Origin: M3007 sp964481485
GTDB lineage: Bacteria > Bacteroidota > Bacteroidia > Chitinophagales > Saprospiraceae
Assembly: GCA_964481485.1 (NCBI GenBank)
Contig: CAYZVM010000104.1
Location: 1 to 20,194, forward strand
Direction: 5' to 3'
Length of the DNA stretch: 20,194 nt
Of this stretch, positions 15,496 through 20,194 are shown piece after piece. Under the pieces are notes generated by a model, which worked only from the letters and a program-made list of their open reading frames with translations, did not search any database and had not been told where the DNA came from. How positions within the stretch are numbered: position 1 is the stretch's first letter; every line of letters starts with the position of its first letter. The position numbers were made by a program, and so were the translations under genes.

Positions 15496-16770
15496 CTAAC
15501 CTTCCAGCATTTCTTTCAATTCCAGCAAGTCGGGATGTTTTGAGCCGGTGGCGGAGGCTTTGGCGAAGTGTTCTTTGGCTTTCGACAAGTCCTTTTTTGC
15601 AACATAAATTTTGGCGAGCAGACGATTCACATCAATGTTGCCGGGCCGTTTTTGGTATTCGCCGAGAGCGTATTGCAGCGCCTTATCGTAGTCGGGCAGC
15701 AAATCGGTGTAGAGCGCGGCCAGTTCCATGCTCATGTTGTGTCCTTTGTCCATGTCTTCCTGCACCATAGTCAGGATATCGGGGATGAGCGCCTGATACT
15801 CCGCCGTGCGGCCAGTTTCTTTGTACAGTTTGGCCAATGTTTCATAAAAACCAACTTCAGGGATAATGTCGCAGGCTTTTTTCGCAAGTTCTTCCGCTTT
15901 CGCGTAATTCTTTTTGTGCATCTCGACTTCGGCGAGGGCAGCAATGGCAAAGGGATAGTCGGGGCGTTCGGCCAAAATCATCTGGTATTGCAGCTCGGCA
16001 TTTTTCCAGTCGCCATAAGTTTGGTGGATATGGCCGAGTGTGAGCCGCGCCCAAGCTGTGGCCTCTTGGCCAGGATAGCCCGCTTTGATTGCCATGTCCA
16101 GCGCCTCGATAGCGCCCGGGACATCGCCGTGAATTTCCCTCAGATATGAAACCCGCGAATAGGAGCGCAAATCTGGGCGGATGCTCACCATTTTATCGGT
16201 CATCTCGACGGCTTTCGGGTAATTGCCGAGTTCGACATTGGCATCCACGAGCGCGCCGTATATCTGCGCATTGTAGGGGTTGATTTCCACGGCTTTTGAG
16301 GCAGTAGCAAAAGCACTGGCAAAATCATGCAGTGAAAGTTGGACGTTCGCCTTGGCAGCCAGCGCACGGAAAAGGAAATCCTTTTGGTCAATTTTCAATG
16401 TAGCAATATCCTTTTGGGGAATACGAGTTAACACCTCCTCCAACATTTGCAGCGCCGCCGGGTAATAATGCGGGTGCTCGCCGGTGACGCGGGCTTCCTG
16501 AATGAAAAGTTCGGCGAGTTTTAGACGCGGCTCGAGGGCGTTTTGGTCTGTGATAATCGCCAAACGCTGGGTGCCGTAGAAGTTTTGGACATCGTCCCAT
16601 TCCTTGCCGTTGCGGATGGCCTCGTTGCGGTCAAGTAATTTGGGAAGAGATGCGGCGATTTGTTCGGGCAACAGGCTTGCTTTGGCGGTTTTAATGTCGC
16701 CGTTTTGGGTGCAGGCGGCGAAAAGCAGGCCTGCAAGAAGGAGCATTTGGAAAAAAGTCGAGCGGTGCAT
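15496..16770 (-). CDS. TPR-repeat lipoprotein
   Basis: A 424-residue lipoprotein with tetratricopeptide repeats, a protein-interaction scaffold of unknown partner. The start at 16770 (MHRSTFFQML) gives a lipoprotein signal peptide with lipobox LFAAC and lipidated Cys20; an upstream in-frame ATG at 16875 would add 35 residues and bury the signal, so it is rejected. A helical N-terminal part (about 30-130) precedes TPR-like helix pairs at about 134-167, 168-200, 204-235, 239-271, 272-305 and a last pair around 385-420, with typical steps such as AKANVQLSLHDFASAFATAS and GNYPKAVEMTDKMVSIRPD. It follows the TonB receptor on the same strand, but a terminator-like hairpin at 16846-16886 separates them, so it probably has its own promoter. 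A structural role at the membrane is inferred only from the lipobox and TPRs. Confidence 0.85.
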   Translation of the reverse strand: MHRSTFFQMLLLAGLLFAACTQNGDIKTAKASLLPEQIAASLPKLLDRNEAIRNGKEWDDVQNFYGTQRLAIITDQNALEPRLKLAELFIQEARVTGEHPHYYPAALQMLEEVLTRIPQKDIATLKIDQKDFLFRALAAKANVQLSLHDFASAFATASKAVEINPYNAQIYGALVDANVELGNYPKAVEMTDKMVSIRPDLRSYSRVSYLREIHGDVPGAIEALDMAIKAGYPGQEATAWARLTLGHIHQTYGDWKNAELQYQMILAERPDYPFAIAALAEVEMHKKNYAKAEELAKKACDIIPEVGFYETLAKLYKETGRTAEYQALIPDILTMVQEDMDKGHNMSMELAALYTDLLPDYDKALQYALGEYQKRPGNIDVNRLLAKIYVAKKDLSKAKEHFAKASATGSKHPDLLELKEMLEG

Positions 16771-16845
16771 AGTTGAGTTTTTTTTGATAAAGTTGTTTGG
16801 GAAAACATACGAGTGCAGCGTCCCGATGGATTTCCATTGTATGAC

Positions 16846-16886
16846 AAAAAAACAAAAACCCCGATCGGAGCGCACTCCGCCGGGGT
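16846..16886 (-). terminator. Rho-independent terminator downstream of the TonB receptor gene
   Basis: On the minus strand ACCCCG pairs with CGGGGT (16858-16863 with 16881-16886), and inside it GGAG pairs with CTCC (16867-16870 with 16875-16878), with small bulges. It is followed on the minus strand by TTTTTGTTTTTTTG. It sits 127 bases after the receptor stop and before the TPR gene start. Confidence 0.7.
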
Positions 16887-16987
16887 TCGTCTATGCACAA
16901 AACTCGGTTCGCTTTCTGATTCCATCAACTTCAAAGTCAATGTGTTGCGTTTTCAAGCCCAAGACTTCATTCGTGGGACAAGAAGAG

Positions 16988-17005
16988 AAACCGATTTATC
17001 GGTTT
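16988..17005 (-). terminator. 8-bp hairpin just after the TonB receptor stop
   Basis: AAACCGAT (16988-16995) and ATCGGTTT (16998-17005) pair perfectly over a two-base loop, seven bases beyond the stop codon at 17013-17015. The tract after it on the minus strand is only CTCTTCTTG, so it is a weaker terminator than the one at 16846 and may act as a 3'-end stabilising stem. Confidence 0.4.
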
Positions 17006-17012
17006 GGTTTTT

Positions 17013-19319
17013 TCAAAAACTAAACGTCACAAACCCTTTCGCAAAAAATGGTGTGCCAGGTGTAAAATGAATTTCGGAAACTGGCTCCGTTTCATAAGGC
17101 AAGCGCGACCCCGTCTCGAATTGCGCCTCTTTCCATGCCACATTCAGCAGGTTTTGTGCCGAAAAGCCAAACTCCCAATTGCCTTTTTTCCAGCCAGCCA
17201 CTGCGTCGAGCAGCAAATAGCCTTCAGCGTTCAGGTCGTTGGCTTCGTTGGCGGGGCGGTCGCCGAGGTAGCGGAATCGAAGGCTGCCAAATAGACCTTG
17301 CCCTTTATCCCAACTCAAGCCGCCCGTGCCGGTCCACTGCGGCGCAAGCGGAATATACTGAGCGCCTTCCGGTTCGTCGGTCGAGCGGGCGTGAGAGTAG
17401 GTCAAGTCGGCATCCGCAAAAAGGTAGCGGAGCAGTTGCAGCCGCGCCGAAACGTCCACGCCCAGTCGGCGGGTTTTGCCACTCGGCTCCACGATGCCTG
17501 CGTCGCCGACATAGACAAACTCTTGATCCAGCGCGAGATACCAACCTGCCACATTGAAGAGTAGGGCAGGGGAGGGCTTGAAAATCGCGCCCACGTCTAC
17601 GCCCAATGCTTTTGGCAAAATCTCTTTGCCGTCTTGCGGCACTACCACACGGGCATCGTTGGAATGAAAGCCGTAGCCGCTGTTGACATAGAGCCGCACC
17701 GAGCTTGCTAGGTCGTAAAAGAGGTTCAATTTTGGACTGAAAATGCTCGCCGCCACCTGTTTGGGGGTATAAATGGAGTCGAGTTTATTTTCGTAGGAGA
17801 ATTGGAACAGGTCAAATCGCCCGCCCGCGTTGAGCGTGAGACCCGGCGCGATTTCCCAAGCAGCAGAAGCATAAGCACCTGTGTTAGTTTCGTTTACGTC
17901 GCCGAGCGCGATGGGGTATTGAACAAATTGGCGCTGGCGGGTGCGGGAGAGTTCGTTGTCGCTCACGTCGTCATTGCGGAAAAAAAGGCCGAGTTCGGAA
18001 GTGAGGCGCTTTCCGCCGAGTTGACCTTCTTTTTGGTACGCGCCATTGTAGCCAAAGATGCGGCGATGCTCCTTTTGGCGGATTTCGTCGCCGTTCACGG
18101 GCTCATCCAGAAAGAAGGTGAAGTTGGAATAAAGTTCAAAAGCGTAGTCCGAGAAGTAGAGTTGGCTTTTGAACAAACTGTTGTCTTTCAAATTTTTGAC
18201 GTGCTCAAAATTGAAATTGTAGCGACTCGTGATGCCGCCCTCGTTGTCGTCAATGGCACCAAAACGGTCAATCAGGCCACTTTGCACGGCGCGTTCGGGT
18301 ACTTGGCCGGAAGCGTTCCATTTGCTTTGAAAAGCTGAGGCGGAGAAAGAGATCCGTTGTTCGTCGTCAAGCAGGGCGTTGTATTTTCCAAATAAATTCA
18401 GGCGGCGAAAGGCTTGCGGGCTGTCGAAATAGCCGTCGGAATAGAAAGTTTCGGAAGCGATGTAGGCGTGTTGGTTGCGACGGGCGGCATTTTTTCCCAA
18501 TAAATTAAAAGCGCCGACCGCACGGGCAGTAGCAAATTGCCCGGCTTCCACTTTCAAAAAACTTTTGTCCAAAGCGTCGGCTGTTTTGAAACGCACGAGG
18601 CCAGCGGTGGCGAAATCGCCCGCGTCGGCGTAGTATGGGCCTTTTTTAAACTCCACATTGCCAATGATTTCTGGGATGATGAAGTGCAAATCGGCATAGC
18701 CCTGCCCATGTGCGTGGCTCACCATGTTGACCGGAAGGCCGTCCACCGTGAGGTTGATGTCGGTGCCGTGGTCAATGTCGAAGCCGCGCAGGAACATCTG
18801 CTCGGCCTTGCCGCCGCCCGCGTGTTGGGCGATGAAAAGGCCCGGCACGAGCCGCAACACATCCTGCGAAGTCGTGATGGGGCGGGTACGGATGTCGAGC
18901 GCGCTGATGCTCTGGAAAGGCTGGTGGACGGAGGTCTTGATTTCCACATCCTGCAAATTGATGGGGGCCTGGGCGAGTTCGATGCGCACCACAGTCGTTT
19001 CGGAATCGCGCACATTTACGTTGCCAATGGTTTTTGTTTCAAAACCTACATAATTGACAGCCAGCGTGTAATCACCTGCTGCGAGGTTGTTGAAACTAAA
19101 AAAGCCGAGTGTATTGGAAGTGATGTATTGGCCGCCCGGCTCGATGCGGACGACTGCTCCGGCAAGTTCGATTCCGGTCGCGCTTTCGGTGATTTGACCG
19201 TTGATGGAGCCGTTGTGTTCGCCCGCTGTTGTGCTGCTGGGGAAGAAGATGCCCACTTTTGCCAAGGCTATGGCGGGTAAAAAAAGGAGGAGCGCGAGAT
19301 GTGGAAGTCTGTTTTTCAT
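17013..19319 (-). CDS. TonB-dependent outer-membrane receptor with carboxypeptidase-regulatory-like domain
   Basis: A 768-residue TonB-dependent transporter for active uptake across the outer membrane. The start at 19319 gives a signal peptide MKNRLPHLALLLFLPAIALA; the longer open frame to 19565 crosses a terminator hairpin and is rejected. Order: a CarboxypepD_reg-like beta domain at about 36-115 (NGSINGQITESATGIELAGA … GDYTLAVNYVGFET), the plug at about 122-240 (SQDVLRLVPGLFIAQHAGGG, EQMFLRGFDIDHGTDINL, TVDGLPVNMV, VEFKKGPYYADAGDFATAG), and a 22-strand-type barrel to the C-terminal Phe (GFVTFSF). It lacks SusD and SusC hallmarks, so it is not a polysaccharide locus receptor. The plug carries His184, His202, His204 and His212. 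The substrate is unknown; no transporter or enzyme next to it narrows it. Confidence 0.93.
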   Translation of the reverse strand: MKNRLPHLALLLFLPAIALAKVGIFFPSSTTAGEHNGSINGQITESATGIELAGAVVRIEPGGQYITSNTLGFFSFNNLAAGDYTLAVNYVGFETKTIGNVNVRDSETTVVRIELAQAPINLQDVEIKTSVHQPFQSISALDIRTRPITTSQDVLRLVPGLFIAQHAGGGKAEQMFLRGFDIDHGTDINLTVDGLPVNMVSHAHGQGYADLHFIIPEIIGNVEFKKGPYYADAGDFATAGLVRFKTADALDKSFLKVEAGQFATARAVGAFNLLGKNAARRNQHAYIASETFYSDGYFDSPQAFRRLNLFGKYNALLDDEQRISFSASAFQSKWNASGQVPERAVQSGLIDRFGAIDDNEGGITSRYNFNFEHVKNLKDNSLFKSQLYFSDYAFELYSNFTFFLDEPVNGDEIRQKEHRRIFGYNGAYQKEGQLGGKRLTSELGLFFRNDDVSDNELSRTRQRQFVQYPIALGDVNETNTGAYASAAWEIAPGLTLNAGGRFDLFQFSYENKLDSIYTPKQVAASIFSPKLNLFYDLASSVRLYVNSGYGFHSNDARVVVPQDGKEILPKALGVDVGAIFKPSPALLFNVAGWYLALDQEFVYVGDAGIVEPSGKTRRLGVDVSARLQLLRYLFADADLTYSHARSTDEPEGAQYIPLAPQWTGTGGLSWDKGQGLFGSLRFRYLGDRPANEANDLNAEGYLLLDAVAGWKKGNWEFGFSAQNLLNVAWKEAQFETGSRLPYETEPVSEIHFTPGTPFFAKGFVTFSF

Positions 19320-19580
19320 TTCGAGAGCGATTTGATTTTGTTCAGGTTCATGTACGAAAAGAGGGGGCGTTTGGATTTTTCCATGCTTTGCCGTCAGTTG
19401 GGTACAAGTGACATTTGAAGAAGAAATAAAGAAAACAGGTTGTCGAGAATCTTCCCGGCAACCTGTTTTTTTTATTTCCAAAAAATTGATTTTCAAGACA
19501 CTAAGAAAAGGTGCTGGAGTAATGTGCCGTTCTTTAGCGAAGTGGCAACTTAAAATCACCACCAATCTTTATCAAACCTG
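19320..19580. promoter_or_regulatory. Spacer upstream of the TonB receptor gene
   Basis: These 261 bases hold a terminator hairpin (19432-19473) ending the DUF4331-like gene, then about 110 bases of leader or promoter for the receptor on the minus strand. No clear TAnnTTTG element or riboswitch was recognised. No Fur-like palindrome was seen. Confidence 0.3.
19432..19473. terminator. Bidirectional terminator hairpin (repeat family copy C)
   Basis: Arms 19432-19449 and 19452-19469 pair over 18 positions with one mismatch and one G-U, two-base loop. Plus strand ends in eight T (19466-19473); minus strand reads TTTTCTTTATTTC after it. It lies about 110 bases after the DUF4331-like stop and shares both its arm and its GAAATA-RAG left flank with copy B. 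Confidence 0.85.
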
Positions 19581-20194
19581 CTATTGCTTCAACAACTTAC
19601 CTGACTGCAACAGATTTCCGTAGCCATCATACACATTGGCGATATAAAGACCGACGGGCAAATTTGCCGAATTCCAAATCTTCGTATGCTCGCCTTCGGG
19701 CAAGAAGCCGGAGAACGGTGTGCCAACGAGCCCGCCGCGCACATCGAAAATACGGATTGTCACATCAGTGCCGTAGTTGACTTTGAGCTCAAACGTCGTC
19801 TGACTCTGGAACGGGTTGGGATAATTGCGCATCAACACGGGTTTTTGGCTCAAACCAATGATGCCGCCACCTGGGTTGTTAGTCGAAGTGTAAATCAGCC
19901 CACCACATTCGCTGGTGCCGCTGAACGGCATGGCGACATAAGGAAACGTCGTGCTGAAGTCCACATCGTTTCTATCTACCCCCGTCGAATAGGTCAAAAC
20001 GCCGAGCAAATCAGGTGTCACCGGCGAACCGCCTGCTGTGTAGTCATCGTACCAAAGGCCGATAGCCGCCAGCGCCACACCTGCAACTGCTTGTAATTCA
20101 ATACGCGTGACATCGTCCTCCAATCGGCGGCCATTTGGAAAACCGTCCATGTTCGGGATGAATTCGAGGTTTGCATTTGTGTTGTAAGGTGCCG
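19581..20194 (-). CDS. DUF4331-like secreted protein with T9SS type A sorting domain (5' part beyond window)
   Basis: Only the C-terminal 203 residues are visible; the frame is open at the right edge, beyond the internal ATG at 20150. The visible start APYNTNANLEFIPNMDGF, then PNGRRLEDDVTRIELQAVAG, matches the conserved end of DUF4331 proteins (PNGRrlxDDVxdixL), whose function is unknown. The last ~80 residues are a Por-type (type A, TIGR04183-like) T9SS sorting domain: RNYPNPFQSQTTFELKV, VTIRIFDVRGGLV, GEHTKIWNSANLPVGLYIAN and the final SGKLLKQ. The protein is therefore expected to be exported by the T9SS and anchored or released at the cell surface. A linker (about residues 85-115, GGGIIGLSQKPVL) joins the two parts. 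A terminator hairpin lies downstream. Confidence 0.85.
   Translation of the reverse strand, partial: APYNTNANLEFIPNMDGFPNGRRLEDDVTRIELQAVAGVALAAIGLWYDDYTAGGSPVTPDLLGVLTYSTGVDRNDVDFSTTFPYVAMPFSGTSECGGLIYTSTNNPGGGIIGLSQKPVLMRNYPNPFQSQTTFELKVNYGTDVTIRIFDVRGGLVGTPFSGFLPEGEHTKIWNSANLPVGLYIANVYDGYGNLLQSGKLLKQ

Noticed and set aside
16771..16875. 35-codon extension of the TPR lipoprotein
   Set aside because: The lipobox signal peptide begins at 16770; the extra residues would destroy it.
18537..19280. 247-codon plus-strand frame over the TonB receptor
   Set aside because: Antisense shadow of a clearly recognised gene.
19320..19565. 82-codon extension of the TonB receptor
   Set aside because: It reads through the terminator hairpin at 19432 and would put the signal peptide in the interior.

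Overview
The window comes from a member of the Bacteroidota, most plausibly a Saprospirales- or Chitinophagales-like environmental lineage (the order is inferred, the phylum is well supported). Two different type IX secretion (T9SS) sorting domains are present: a type B gliding-motility C-terminal domain and a type A Por-type one. There is also a PorP/SprF-family protein, a TonB-dependent receptor with an N-terminal carboxypeptidase-regulatory-like domain, and A-rich leaders in place of clear Shine-Dalgarno sites. Base composition is close to balanced and looks even across the window. No tRNA, rRNA, CRISPR array, transposase or phage gene was seen.

Layout. From 1 to 2264 (minus, 3' end cut by the window edge) is ribonuclease R. 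A 331-base divergent spacer follows. Next comes a plus-strand group: a 1626-residue secreted PKD-rich adhesin with a type B CTD (2596-7476), a PorP/SprF-family outer-membrane protein 39 bases downstream (7516-8553), and a LolA-type periplasmic lipoprotein carrier (8624-9304). Four bases later, convergent, a minus-strand pair ends: a GHMP kinase (probable mevalonate kinase, 10538-11422) followed 11 bases downstream by a DppC/OppC-type ABC permease (9309-10526). Glycine dehydrogenase GcvP (11585-14455) diverges from the kinase and ends in a strong terminator. A small outer-membrane beta-barrel gene (14643-15296) follows. The right part is minus-strand: a TPR lipoprotein (15496-16770), a TonB-dependent receptor (17013-19319), and the 3' end of a DUF4331-like protein with a type A T9SS CTD (19581 to the edge).

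Functional themes. Much of the window concerns the cell envelope: adhesin export, outer-membrane proteins, lipoprotein trafficking, TonB uptake and T9SS cargo. Housekeeping genes for RNA decay, isoprenoid precursor synthesis and glycine cleavage are interspersed. The adhesin plus PorP/SprF pair is the clearest functional unit.

The least ordinary signals are not genes. One hairpin sequence recurs three times in 5 kb (14478, 15315, 19432) as a family of near-identical terminators. Two of these belong to a longer composite repeat that brackets the beta-barrel gene on both sides and carries a second conserved foldable block. A short repeat encoding TTNN(Q/E)Q lies inside both rnr and gcvP, in the same reading frame and in variable linkers. 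None of these amounts to a proven new system, but the composite repeat and the in-frame coding repeat deserve a genome-wide search.
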